A stretch of DNA of 64,000 bases, taken from NCBI GenBank assembly GCA_963693305.1, contig OY855903.1:31401598-31465597 (forward strand), read 5' to 3'. The notes beneath the pieces were generated by a model. It had not been told where the DNA came from. It ran no database searches and was given only the letters and a program-made list of their open reading frames with translations. This DNA comes from Meandrina meandrites. Taxonomy: Eukaryota; Cnidaria; Anthozoa; Scleractinia; Meandrinidae. The translations under genes and the position numbers were made by a program. Positions 22,876 through 35,338 of this stretch are shown piece by piece; position 1 is the stretch's first letter, and the number at the start of each line of letters is the position of its first letter.

Positions 22876-24110
22876 GCTAAGATCATGAGAAAACCAATTT
22901 TTACGGCCGAATCGCAATTTTCATGAAATTGGGTGCTCACTACCCAAATCGGTGCCCAAGCGGTCCTTGAGCTCAGATCATGAAAAAATCAATTTTTACT
23001 GCCGAATCGCAATTTTCATGAAATTGGGTGCTGACTGCCAAAATCGGCGCACAAGCGGTCCCCGAGCTCAGATCATGAGAAAATTAATTTTTACGGCCGA
23101 ATCGCAATTTTCATGAAATTGGGTGCTGACTGCCAAAATCGGCGCACAAGCGGTCCCCGAGCTCAGATCATGAGAAAATCAATTTTTACGCCCGAATCGC
23201 AATTTTCATGAAATTGGGTGCTCACTGCCCAAATCGGCGCAAAAGCGGTCCCCGAGCTCAGATCATGAGAAAATCAATTTTTACGGCCGAATCGCAATTT
23301 TCATGAAATTGGGTGCTCACTACCCAAATCGGTGCACAAGCCGTCCCCGAGCTCAGATCATGAGAAAATCAATTTTTACGGCCGAATCGCAATTTTCATG
23401 AAATTGGGTGCTCACTGCCCAAATCGGCGCACAAGCGGTCCCCGAGCTCAGATCATGAGAAAATAAATTTTAACGGCCGAATCGCAATTTTCATGAAATT
23501 GGGTGCTGACTGCCAAAATCGGCGCACAAGCGGTCTCCGAGCTCAGATCATGAGAAAATAAATTTTAACGGCCGAATCGCAATTTTCATGAAATTGGGTG
23601 CTGACTGCCAAAATCGGCGCACAAGCGGTCCCCGAGCTCAGATCATGAGAAAATCAATTTTTACGGCCGAATCGAAATTTTCATGAAATTAGGTGCTCAC
23701 TGCCCAAATCGGCGCACAAGCGGTCCCCGAGCTCAGATCATGAGAAAATCAATTTTTACGGCCGAATCGCAATTTTCATGAAATTGGGTGCCCACTGTTC
23801 AAATCGGCGCACAAGCGGTCCCCGAGCTCAGATCATGAGAAAATCAATTTTTACGGCCGAATCGCAATTTTCATGAAATTGGGTGCTCACTACCCAAATC
23901 GGTGCACAAGCGGTCCCCGAGCTCAGATCATGAGAAAATCAATTTTTACGGCCGAATCGCAATTTTCATGAAATTGGGTGCTCACTGTTTAAATCGGCGC
24001 ACAAGCGGTCCCCGAGCTCAGATCATGAGAAAATCAATTTTTACGGCCGAATCGCAATTTTCATGAAATTGGGTGCTCACTGTTCAAATCGGCGCACAAG
24101 CGGTCCCCGA
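22876..24110 (+). repeat. 13-monomer HOR (1235 bp), copy 1
   Basis: Begins at GAGCTAAGATC with the CCAATTTTTA monomer start. It continues through TCCTTGAGC/CATGAAAAAATC, TTAATTTTTA, CGCCCGAATC (23189), AAGCCGTCC, two TAAATTTTAACGG starts, GAAATTTTC/TTAGG and GGTGCCCACTG. Copy 2 repeats every marker at +1235. A single difference I see is CTGTTTAAATC near 23986 against CTGTTCAAATC near 25221. Confidence 0.88.
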
Positions 24111-25345
24111 GCTAAGATCATGAGAAAACCAATTTTTACGGCCGAATCGCAATTTTCATGAAATTGGGTGCTCACTACCCAAATCGGTGCCCAAGCGGTC
24201 CTTGAGCTCAGATCATGAAAAAATCAATTTTTACTGCCGAATCGCAATTTTCATGAAATTGGGTGCTGACTGCCAAAATCGGCGCACAAGCGGTCCCCGA
24301 GCTCAGATCATGAGAAAATTAATTTTTACGGCCGAATCGCAATTTTCATGAAATTGGGTGCTGACTGCCAAAATCGGCGCACAAGCGGTCCCCGAGCTCA
24401 GATCATGAGAAAATCAATTTTTACGCCCGAATCGCAATTTTCATGAAATTGGGTGCTCACTGCCCAAATCGGCGCAAAAGCGGTCCCCGAGCTCAGATCA
24501 TGAGAAAATCAATTTTTACGGCCGAATCGCAATTTTCATGAAATTGGGTGCTCACTACCCAAATCGGTGCACAAGCCGTCCCCGAGCTCAGATCATGAGA
24601 AAATCAATTTTTACGGCCGAATCGCAATTTTCATGAAATTGGGTGCTCACTGCCCAAATCGGCGCACAAGCGGTCCCCGAGCTCAGATCATGAGAAAATA
24701 AATTTTAACGGCCGAATCGCAATTTTCATGAAATTGGGTGCTGACTGCCAAAATCGGCGCACAAGCGGTCTCCGAGCTCAGATCATGAGAAAATAAATTT
24801 TAACGGCCGAATCGCAATTTTCATGAAATTGGGTGCTGACTGCCAAAATCGGCGCACAAGCGGTCCCCGAGCTCAGATCATGAGAAAATCAATTTTTACG
24901 GCCGAATCGAAATTTTCATGAAATTAGGTGCTCACTGCCCAAATCGGCGCACAAGCGGTCCCCGAGCTCAGATCATGAGAAAATCAATTTTTACGGCCGA
25001 ATCGCAATTTTCATGAAATTGGGTGCCCACTGTTCAAATCGGCGCACAAGCGGTCCCCGAGCTCAGATCATGAGAAAATCAATTTTTACGGCCGAATCGC
25101 AATTTTCATGAAATTGGGTGCTCACTACCCAAATCGGTGCACAAGCGGTCCCCGAGCTCAGATCATGAGAAAATCAATTTTTACGGCCGAATCGCAATTT
25201 TCATGAAATTGGGTGCTCACTGTTCAAATCGGCGCACAAGCGGTCCCCGAGCTCAGATCATGAGAAAATCAATTTTTACGGCCGAATCGCAATTTTCATG
25301 AAATTGGGTGCTCACTGTTCAAATCGGCGCACAAGCGGTCCCCGA
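24111..25345 (+). repeat. 13-monomer HOR (1235 bp), copy 2
   Basis: It is the direct tandem partner of 22876-24110 and is nearly identical over the full unit. After it, a GCCC monomer with CGTTCAACGAGC (about 25431) ends the match. Confidence 0.88.
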
Positions 25346-25579
25346 GCTCAGATCATGAGAAAATCAATTTTTACGGCCGAATCGCAATTTTCATGAAATT
25401 GGGTGCTCACTGCCCAAATCGGCGCACAAGCGTTCAACGAGCTCAGATCATGAGAAAATCAATTTTTACTGCCGAATCGCAATTCTCATGAAATTGGGTG
25501 CTCACTGCCCAAATCGGCGCACAAGCGGTCCCCGAGCTCAGATCATGAGAAAATCAATTTTTACTCCCGAATCGCAATT

Positions 25580-27194
25580 TTCATGAAATTGGGTGCTCAC
25601 TGCCCAAATCGGCGCACAAGCGGTCCCCGAGCTCAGATCATGAGAAAATCAATTTTTACTGCCGAATCGCAATTTTCATGAAATTGGGTGCTGACTGCCA
25701 AAATCGGGGCACAAGCGGTCCCCGAGCTCAGATCATGAGAAAATTAATTTTTACGGCCGAATCGCAATTTTCATGAAATTGGGTGCTCACTGCCCAAATC
25801 GGCGCACAAGCGGTCCCCGAGCTCAGATCATGAGAAAATCAATTTTTACGGCCGAATCGCAATTTTCATGAAATTGGGTGTTCACTGCCCAAATCGGCGC
25901 ACAAGCGGTCCCCGAGCTCAGATCATTAGAAAATCAATTTTTACGGCCGAATCGCAATTTTCATGAAATTGGGTGCTCACTGTTCAAATCGGCGCACAAG
26001 CGGTCCCCGAGCTCAGATCATGAGAAAACCAATTTTTACGGCCGAATCGCAATTTTCATGAAATTGGGTGCTCACTGCCCAAATCGGCACACAAGCGGTC
26101 CCCGAGCTCAGATCATGAGAAAATCAATTTTTACGGCCGAATCGCAATTTTCATGAAATTGGGTGCTCACTGCCCAAATCGGCGCACAAGCGGTCCCCGA
26201 GCTCAGATCATGAGAAAATTAATTTTTACGGCCGAATCGCAATTTTCATGAAATTGGGTGCTGACTGCCAAAATCGGCGCACAAGCGGTCCCCGAGCTCA
26301 GATCATGAGAAAATTAATTTTTACGGCCGAATCGCAATTTTCATGAAATTGGGTGCTGACTGCCAAAATCGGCGCACAAGCGGTCTCCGAGCTCAGATCA
26401 TGAGAAAATAAATTTTAACGGCCGAATTGCAATTTTCATGAAATTGGGTGCTGACTGCCAAAATCGGCGCACAAGCGGTCCCCGAGCTCAGATCATGAGA
26501 AAATCAATTTTTACGGCCGAATCGAAATTTTCATGAAATTAGGTGCTCACTGCCCAAATCGGCGCACAAGCGGTCCCCGGGCTCAGATCATGAGAAAATC
26601 AATTTTTACGGCCGAATCGCAATTTTCATGAAATTGGGTGCCCACTGTTCAAATCGGCGCACAAGCGGTCCCCGAGCTCAGATCATGAGAAAATCAATTT
26701 TTACGGCCGAATCGCAATTTTCATGAAATTGGGTGCTCACTGCCCAAATCGGCGCCGAAGCGGTCCCGGAGCTCGGATTATGAGAAAATCAATTTTTACG
26801 GCCGAATCGCAATTTTAATGAAATTGGGTGCTCACTACCCAAATCGGCGCACAAGCGGTCCCCGAGCTCAGATCATGAGAAAATCAATTTTTACTCCCGA
26901 ATCGCAATTTTCATGAAATTGGGTGCTCACTGCCCAAATCGGCGCACAAGCGGTCCCCGAGCTCAGATCATGAGAAAATCAATTTTTACTGCCAAATCGC
27001 AACTTTCATGAAATTGGGTGCTGACTGCCAAAATCGGCGCACAAGCGGTGCCCGAGATCAGATCATGAGAAAATCAATTTTTACGGCCGAATCGCAATTT
27101 TCATGAAATTGGGTGCTCACTGCCCAAATCGGCGCCCAGGCGGTCCCGGAGCTCAGATCATGAGAAAATCAATTTTTACGGCCGAATCGCAATT
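25580..27194 (+). repeat. 17-monomer HOR (1615 bp), copy 1
   Basis: Markers in order: CTGCCGAATC, CATTAG (25926), GGCACACAAG, two TTAATTTTTA starts, TCTCCGAG with TAAATTTTAACGG, GAAATTTTC/TTAGG, GGTGCCCACTG, GAGCTCGGATTATGAG (26771), TTTAATGAAA (26816), TTTACTCCCG (26891), CTGCCAAATCGCAACTTTC, GTGCCCGAGATC and GCCCAGGCGG. All recur at +1615. Noted substitutions: GGTGTTCACTG (25878) versus GGTGCTCACTG (27493), and GGCGCCGAAG versus GGCGCCCAAG. Confidence 0.87.
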
Positions 27195-28809
27195 TTCATG
27201 AAATTGGGTGCTCACTGCCCAAATCGGCGCACAAGCGGTCCCCGAGCTCAGATCATGAGAAAATCAATTTTTACTGCCGAATCGCAATTTTCATGAAATT
27301 GGGTGCTGACTGCCAAAATCGGCGCACAAGCGGTGCCCGAGCTCAGATCATGAGAAAATCAATTTTTACGGCCGAATCGCACTTTTCATGAAATTGGGTG
27401 CTCACTGCCCAAATCGGCGCACAAGCGGTCCCCGAGCTCAGATCATGAGAAAATCAATTTTTACGGCCGAATCGCAATTTTCATGAAATTGGGTGCTCAC
27501 TGCCCAAATCGGCGCACAAGCGGTCCCCGAGCTCAGATCATTAGAAAATCAATTTTTACGGCCGAATCGCAATTTTCATGAAATTGGGTGCTCACTGTTC
27601 AAATCGGCGCACAAGCGGTCCCCGAGCTCAGATCATGAGAAAACCAATTTTTACGGCCGAATCGCAATTTTCATGAAATTGGGTGCTCACTGCCCAAATC
27701 GGCACACAAGCGGTCCCCGAGCTCAGATCATGAGAAAATCAATTTTTACGGCCGAATCGCAATTTTCATGAAATTGGGTGCTCACTGCCCAAATCGGCGC
27801 ACAAGCGGTCCCCGAGCTCAGATCATGAGAAAATTAATTTTTACGGCCGAATCGCAATTTTCATGAAATTGGGTGCTGACTGCCAAAATCGGCGCACAAG
27901 CGGTCCCCGAGCTCAGATCATGAGAAAATTAATTTTTACGGCCGAATCGCAATTTTCATGAAATTGGGTGCTGACTGCCAAAATCGGCGCACAAGCGGTC
28001 TCCGAGCTCAGATCATGAGAAAATAAATTTTAACGGCCGAATCGCAATTTTCATGAAATTGGGTGCTCACTGCCAAAATCGGCGCACAAGCGGTCCCCGA
28101 GCTCAGATCATGAGAAAATCAATTTTTACGGCCGAATCGAAATTTTCATGAAATTAGGTGCTCACTGCCCAAATCGGCGCACAAGCGGTCCCCGAGCTCA
28201 GATCATGAGAAAATCAATTTTTACGGCCGAATCGCAATTTTCATGAAATTGGGTGCCCACTGTTCAAATCGGCGCACAAGCGGTCCCCGAGCTCAGATCA
28301 TGAGAAAATCAATTTTTACGGCCGAATCGCAATTTTCATGAAATTGGGTGCTCACTGCCCAAATCGGCGCCCAAGCGGTCCCGGAGCTCGGATTATGAGA
28401 AAATCAATTTTTACGGCCGAATCGCAATTTTAATGAAATTGGGTGCTCACTGCCCAAATCGGCGCACAAGCGGTCCCCGAGCTCAGATCATGAGAAAATC
28501 AATTTTTACTCCCGAATCGCAATTTTCATGAAATTGGGTGCTCACTGCCCAAATCGGCGCACAAGCGGTCCCCGAGCTCAGATCATGAGAAAATCAATTT
28601 TTACTGCCAAATCGCAACTTTCATGAAATTGGGTGCTGACTGCCAAAATCGGCGCACAAGCGGTGCCCGAGATCAGATCATGAGAAAATCAATTTTTACG
28701 GCCGAATCGCAATTTTCATGAAATTGGGTGCTCACTGCCCAAATCGGCGCCCAGGCGGTCCCGGAGCTCAGATCATGAGAAAATCAATTTTTACGGCCGA
28801 ATCGCAATT
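27195..28809 (+). repeat. 17-monomer HOR (1615 bp), copy 2
   Basis: It is the tandem partner of the preceding unit. It contains one GCTCACTGCCAAAATC monomer near 28066, where copy 1 has GCTGACTGCCAAAATC. This looks like a small conversion between monomer classes. The match ends where CCCGGAG and the GAGAGAATC start (28872) follow. Confidence 0.87.
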
Positions 28810-30245
28810 TTCATGAAATTGGGTGCTCACTGCCCAAATCGGCGCACAAGCGGTCCCGGAGCTCAGATCATGAGAGAATCAATTTTTACGGCCGAATCGC
28901 AATTTTCATGAAATTGGGTGCTCACTGCCCAAATCGGCGCACAAGCGGTCCCCGAGCTCAGATCATGAGAAAATCAATTTTTACGGCCGAATCACAATTT
29001 TCATGAAATTGGGTGCTCACTGCCCAAATCGGCGCCCAGGCGGTCCCGGAGCTCAGATCATGAGAAAATCAATTTTTACGGCCGAATCGCAATTTTAATG
29101 AAATTGGGTGCTCACTGTTCAAATCGGCGCACAAGCGGTCCCCGAGCTTAGATCATGAGAAAATCAATTTTTACGGCCGAATCGCAATTTTCATGAAATT
29201 GGGTGCTCACTGCCCAAATCGGCGCACAAGCGGTCCCCGAGCTCAGATCATGAGAAAATCAATTTTTACGGCCGAATCGCAATTTTCATGAAATTGGGTG
29301 CTCACTGCCCAAATCGGCGCCCAAGCGATCCCGGAGCTCAGATCATGAGAAAATCAATTTTTACGGCCGAATCGCAATTTTCATGAAATTGGGTGCTCAC
29401 TGCCCAAATCGGCGCACAAGCGGTCCCGGAGCTCAGATCATGAGAAAATCAATTTTTACGGCCGAATCGCAATTTTCATGAAATTGGGTGCTCACTGTTC
29501 AAATCGGCGCACAAGCGGTCCCGGAGCTCAGATCATGAGAAAATCAATTTTTACGGCCGAATCGCAATTTTCATGAAATTGGGTGCTCACTGTTCAAATC
29601 GGCGCACAAGCGGTCCCCGAGCTCAGATCATGAGAAAATCAATTTTTACGGCCGAATCGCAATTTTCATGAAATTGGGTGCTCACTGCCCAAATCGGCGC
29701 CCAAGCGGTCCCGGAGCTCAGATCATGAGAAAATCAATTTTTACGGCCGAATCGCAATTTTCATGAAATTGGGTGCTCACTGTTGAAATCGGCGCACAAG
29801 CGGTCACGGAGCTCAGATCATGAGAAAATCAATTTTTACGGCCGAATCGCAATTTTCATGAAATTGGGTGCTCACTGTTCAAATCGGCGCACAAGCGGTC
29901 ACGGAGCTCAGATCATGAGAAAATCAATTTTTACGGCCGAATCGCAATTTTCATGAAATTGGGTGCTCACTGTTCAAATCGGCGCACAAGCGGTCCCGGA
30001 GCTCAGATCATGAGAAAATCAATTTTTACGGCCGAATCGCAATTTTCATGAAATTGGGTGCTCACTGTTCAAATCGGCGCACAAGCGGTCCCCGAGCTCA
30101 GATCATGAGAAAATCAATTTTTACGGCCGAATCGCAATTTTCATGAAATTGGGTGCTCACTGCCCAAATCGGCGCCCAGGCGGTCCGGGAGCTCAGATCA
30201 TGAGAAAATCAATTTTTACGGCCGAATCGCAATTTTCATGAAATT

Positions 30246-31650
30246 GGGTGCTCACTACCGAAATCGGTGCACAAGCGGTCCCCGAGCTCAGATCATGAGA
30301 AAATCAATTTTTACGGCCGAATCGCAATTTTCATGAAATTGGGTGCTCACTGCCCAAATCGGCGCCCAAGCGGTCCCCGAGCTCAGATCATGAGAAAATC
30401 AATTTTTACGGCCGAATCGCAATTTTCATGAAATTGGGTGCTCACTGCCCAAATCGGCGCCCAGGCGGTCCGGGAGCTCAGATCATGAGAAAATCAATTT
30501 TTACGGCCGAATCGCAATTTTCATGAAATTGGGTGCTCACTACCGAAATCGGTGCACAAGCGGTCCCCGAGCTCAGATCATGAGAAAATCAATTTTTACG
30601 GCCGAATCGCAATTTTCATGAAATTGGGTGCTCACTGTTCAAATCGGCGCACAAGCGGTCCCCGAGCTCAGATCATGAGAAAATCAATTTTTACGGCCGA
30701 ATCGCAATTTTCATGAAATTGGGTGCTCACTGTTCAAATCGGCGCACAAGCGGTCCCGGAGCTCAGATCATGAGAAAATCAATTTTTACGGCCGAATCGC
30801 AATTTTCATGAAATTGGGTGCTCACTGTTCAAATCGGCGCACAAGCGGTCGCGGAGCTCAGATCATGAGAAAATCAATTTTTACGGCCGAATCGCAATTT
30901 TCATGAAATTGGGTGCTCACTATTCAAATCGGCGCACAAGCGGTCCCCGAGCTCAGATCATGAGAAAATCAATTTTTACGGCCGAATCGCAATTTTCATG
31001 AAATTGGGTGCTCACTGCCCAAATCGGCGCCCAAGCGGTCCCGGAGCTCAGATCATGAGAAAATCAATTTTTACGGCCGAATCGCAATTTTCATGAAATT
31101 GGGTGCTCACTGTTGAAATCGGCGCACAAGCGGTCACGGAGCTCAGATCATGAGAAAATCAATTTTTACGGCCGAATCGCAATTTTCATGAAATTGGATG
31201 CTCACTGTTCAAATCGGCGCACAAGCGGTCACGGAGCTCAGATCATGAGAAAATCAATTTTTACGGCCGAATCGCAATTTTCATGAAATTGGGTGCTCAC
31301 TGTTCAAATCGGCGCACAAGCGGTCCCGGAGCTCAGATCATGAGAAAATCAATTTTTACGGCCGAATCGCAATTTTCATGAAATTGGGTGCTCACTGTTC
31401 AAATCGGCGCACAAGCGGTCCCCGAGCTCAGATCATGAGAAAATCAATTTTTACGGCCGAATCGCAATTTTCATGAAATTGGGTGCTAAATGTTCAAATC
31501 GGCGCAGAAGCGGTCCCCGAGCTCAGATCATGAGAAAATCAATTTTTACGGCTGAATCGTAATTTTCATGAAATTGGGTGCTCACTGCCCAAATCGGCGC
31601 AAAAGCGGTCCCCGAGCTCAGGTCATCAGAAAATCAATTTTTACTGCCGA
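30246..31650 (+). repeat. 16-monomer HOR (1520-bp period), copy 1
   Basis: It matches 31766-33170 at +1520 bp. Markers: CCGGGAG (30471/31991), CTACCGAAATC, GTTC copies with CCGGAG, ATTC (30921/32441), GCCCAAG with CCGGAG, CTGTTGAAATC with TCACGGAG, CTAAATGTTC (31487/33007), GCTGAATCGTAATTTTC and GGTCATCAG. Differences include TCGCGGAG near 30850 versus TCCCGGAG near 32370. A further three-monomer repeat (285 bp) lies at its start: CCGGGAG at 30186 and 30471. Confidence 0.83.
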
Positions 31651-31765
31651 ATCGCAATTTTCATGAAATTGGGTGCTCACTGCCCAAATCGGCGCCCAAG
31701 CGGTCCCGGAGCTCAGATCATGAGAAAATCAATTTTTACGGCCGAATCGCAATTTTCATGAAATT

Positions 31766-33170
31766 GGGTGCTCACTACCCAAATCGGTGCACAAGCGGTC
31801 CCCGAGCTCAGATCATGAGAAAATCAATTTTTACGGCCGAATCGCAATTTTCATGAAATTGGGTGCTCACTGCCCAAATCGGCGCCCAAGCGGTCCCCGA
31901 GCTCAGATCATGAGAAAATCAATTTTTACGGCCGAATCGCAATTTTCATGAAATTGGGTGCTCACTGCCCAAATCGGCGCCCAGGCGGTCCGGGAGCTCA
32001 GATCATGAGAAAATCAATTTTTACGGCCGAATCGCAATTTTCATGAAATTGGGTGCTCACTACCGAAATCGGTGCACAAGCGGTCCCCGAGCTCAGATCA
32101 TGAGAAAATCAATTTTTACGGCCGAATCGCAATTTTCATGAAATTGGGTGCTCACTGTTCAAATCGGCGCACAAGCGGTCCCCGAGCTCAGATCATGAGA
32201 AAATCAATTTTTACGGCCGAATCGCAATTTTCATGAAATTGGGTGCTCACTGTTCAAATCGGCGCACAAGCGGTCCCGGAGCTCAGATCATGAGAAAATC
32301 AATTTTTACGGCCGAATCGCAATTTTCATGAAATTGGGTGCTCACTGTTCAAATCGGCGCACAAGCGGTCCCGGAGCTCAGATCATGAGAAAATCAATTT
32401 TTACGGCCGAATCGCAATTTTCATGAAATTGGGTGCTCACTATTCAAATCGGCGCACAAGCGGTCCTCGAGCTCAGATCATGAGAAAATCAATTTTTACG
32501 GCCGAATCGCAATTTTCATGAAATTGGGAGCTCACTGCCCAAATCGGCGCCCAAGCGGTCCCGGAGCTCAGATCATGAGAAAATCAATTTTTACGGCCGA
32601 ATCGCAATTTTCATGAAATTGGGTGCTCACTGTTGAAATCGGCGCACAAGCGGTCACGGAGCTCAGATCATGAGAAAATCAATTTTTACGGCCGAATCGC
32701 AATTTTCATGAAATTGGGTGCTCACTGTTGAAATCGGCGCACAAGCGGTCACGGAGCTCAGATCATGAGAAAATCAATTTTTACGGCCGAATCGCAATTT
32801 TCATGAAATTGGGTGCTCACTGTTCAAATCGGCGCACAAGCGGTCCCGGAGCTCAGATCATGAGAAAATCAATTTTTACGGCCGAATCGCAATTTTCATG
32901 AAATTGGGTGCTCACTGTTCAAATCGGCGCACAAGCGGTCCCCGAGCTCAGATCATGAGAAAATCAATTTTTACGGCCGAATCGCAATTTTCATGAAATT
33001 GGGTGCTAAATGTTCAAATCGGCGCAGAAGCGGTCCCCGAGCTCAGATCATGAGAAAATCAATTTTTACGGCTGAATCGTAATTTTCATGAAATTGGGTG
33101 CTCACTGCCCAAATCGGCGCAAAAGCGGTCCCCGAGCTCAGGTCATCAGAAAATCAATTTTTACTGCCGA
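31766..33170 (+). repeat. 16-monomer HOR (1520-bp period), copy 2
   Basis: It is the partner of 30246-31650. It contains GGGAGCTCAC near 32527, a substitution in the same place where the 94-bp monomers carry a deletion, but without a length change. The match ends after GGTCATCAG, where a GCTGAC-class monomer replaces the GCCC monomer of copy 1. Confidence 0.83.
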
Positions 33171-35338
33171 ATCGCAATTTTCATGAAATTGGGTGCTGAC
33201 TGCCAAAATCGGCGCACAAGCGGTCCCCGAGCTCAGATCATGAGAAAATTAATTTTTACGGCCGACTCGCACTTTTCATGAAATTGGGTGCTTACTGCCC
33301 AAATCGGCGCACAAGCGGTCCCGGAGCTCAGATCATGAGAAAATTAATTTTTACGGCCGAATCGCACTTTTCATGAAATTGGGTGCTCACTGTTCAAATC
33401 GGCGCACAAGCGGTCCCGGAGCTCAGATCATGAGAAAATAAATTTTTACGGCCGAATCGCAATTTTCATGAAATTGGGTGCTCACTGTTCAAATCGGCGC
33501 ACAAGCGGTCCCCGTGCTTAGATCATGAGAAAATCAATTTTTACGGCCGAATCGCAATTTTCATGAAATTGGGTGCTCACTGCCCAAATCGGCGCCCAGG
33601 CGGTCCCGGAGCTCAGATCATGGGAAAATCAATTTTTAAGGCCGAATCTCAATTTTCATGAAATTGGGTGCTCACTGTTCAAATCGGCGCACAAGCGGTC
33701 CCGGAGCTCAGATCATGAGAAAATCAATTTTTACGGCCGAATCGCAATTTTCATGAAATTGGGTGCTCACTGTTCAAATCGGCGCACAAGCGGTCCCCGA
33801 GCTCAGATCATGAGAAAATCAATTTTTACGGCCGAATCGCAATTTTCATGAAATTGGGTCCTCACTGCCCAAATCGGCGCACAAGCGGTCCCCGAGCTCA
33901 GATCATGAGAAAATAAATTTTAACGGCCGAATCGCAATTTTCATGAAATTGGGTGCTGACTGCCAAAATCGGCGCACAAGCGGTCTCCGAGCTCAGATCA
34001 TGAGAAAATAAATTTTAACAACCGAATCGCAATTTTCATGAAATTGGGTGCTCACTATTCAAATCGGCGCACAAGCGGTCCCCGAGCTCAGATCATGAGA
34101 AAATCAATTTTTACGGCCGAATCGCAATTTTCATGAAATTGGGTGCTCACTGCCCAAATCGGCGCCCAAGCGGTCCCGGAGCTCAGATCATGAGAAAATC
34201 AATTTTTACGGCCGAATCGCAATTTTCATGAAATTGGGTGCTCACTGTTCAAATCGGCGCACAAGCGGTCACGGAGCTCAGATCATGAGAAAATCAATTT
34301 TTACGGCCGAATCGCAATTTTCATGAAATTGGGTGCTCACTGTTCAAATCGGCGCACAAGCGGTCCCCGAGCTCAGATCATGAGAAAATCAATTTTTACG
34401 GCCGAATCGCAATTTTCATGAAATTGGGTGCTCACTGCCCAAATCGGCGCAGAAGCGGTCCCCGAGCTCAGATCATGAGAAAATCAATTTTTACGGCCGA
34501 ATCGCAATTTTCATGAAATTGGGTGCTCACTGCCCAAATCGGCGCAAAAGCGGTCCCCGAGCTCAGGTCATCAGAAAATCAATTTTTACTGCCGAATCGC
34601 AATTTTCATGAAATTGGGTGCTGACTGCCCAAATCGGCGCACAAGCGGTCCCCGAGCTCAGATCATGAGAAAATCAATTTTTACGGCCGAATCACAATTT
34701 TCATGAAATTGGGTGCTCACTGCCCAAATCGGCGCCCAGGCGGTCCCGGAGCTCAGATCATGAGAAAATCAATTTTTACGGCCGAATCGCAATTTTCATG
34801 AAATTGGGTGCTCACTGTTCAAATCGGCGCACAAGCGGTCCCCGAGCTTAGATCATGAGAAAATCAATTTTTACGCCCGAATCGCAATTTTCATGAAATT
34901 GGGTGCTGACTGCGCAAATCGGCGCACAAGCGGTCCCGGAGCTCAGATCATGAGAAAATCAATTTTTACGGCCGAATCGCAATTTTCATGAAATTGGGTG
35001 CTCACTGCCCAAATCGGCGCAAAAGCGGTTCACGAGCTCAGGTCATGAGAAAATCAATTTTTACTGCCGAATCGCAATTTTCATGAAATTGGGTGCTGAC
35101 TGCCAAAATCGGCGCACAAGCGGTCCCCGAGCTCAGATCATGAGAAAATCAATTTTTACGGCCGAATCGCAATTTTCATGAAATTGGGTGCTCACTACCC
35201 AAATCGGTGCACAAGCGGTCCCCGAGCTCAGATCATGAGAAAATCAATTTTTACGGCCGAATCGCAATTTTCATGAAATTGGGTGCTCACTACCCAAATC
35301 GGTGCACAAGCGGTCCCCGAGCTCAGATCATGAGAAAA

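Larger units (their letters stand above)
22841..28809 (+). repeat. Region 4: return of the region-1 cassettes, as two tandem pairs
   Basis: The section opens with the rare GCTCAAGGCCC...GGTAAACAAG monomer (22839), otherwise seen at 421 and 5076. It then carries the markers of duplication S1 in the same order. It is made of a 1235-bp tandem pair followed by a 1615-bp tandem pair. The sequence identity to region 1 across more than 17 kb shows long-range copying within the array. There are no genes. Confidence 0.85.

Noticed and set aside
6500..33851. Eleven open frames of 92 codons as a small repeated protein family
   Set aside because: They start at a GTG within the satellite, read three monomers in three frames and exist only where single substitutions remove TGA codons. 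No ribosome-binding site, promoter or codon bias is visible, and most equivalent positions in other copies are closed.
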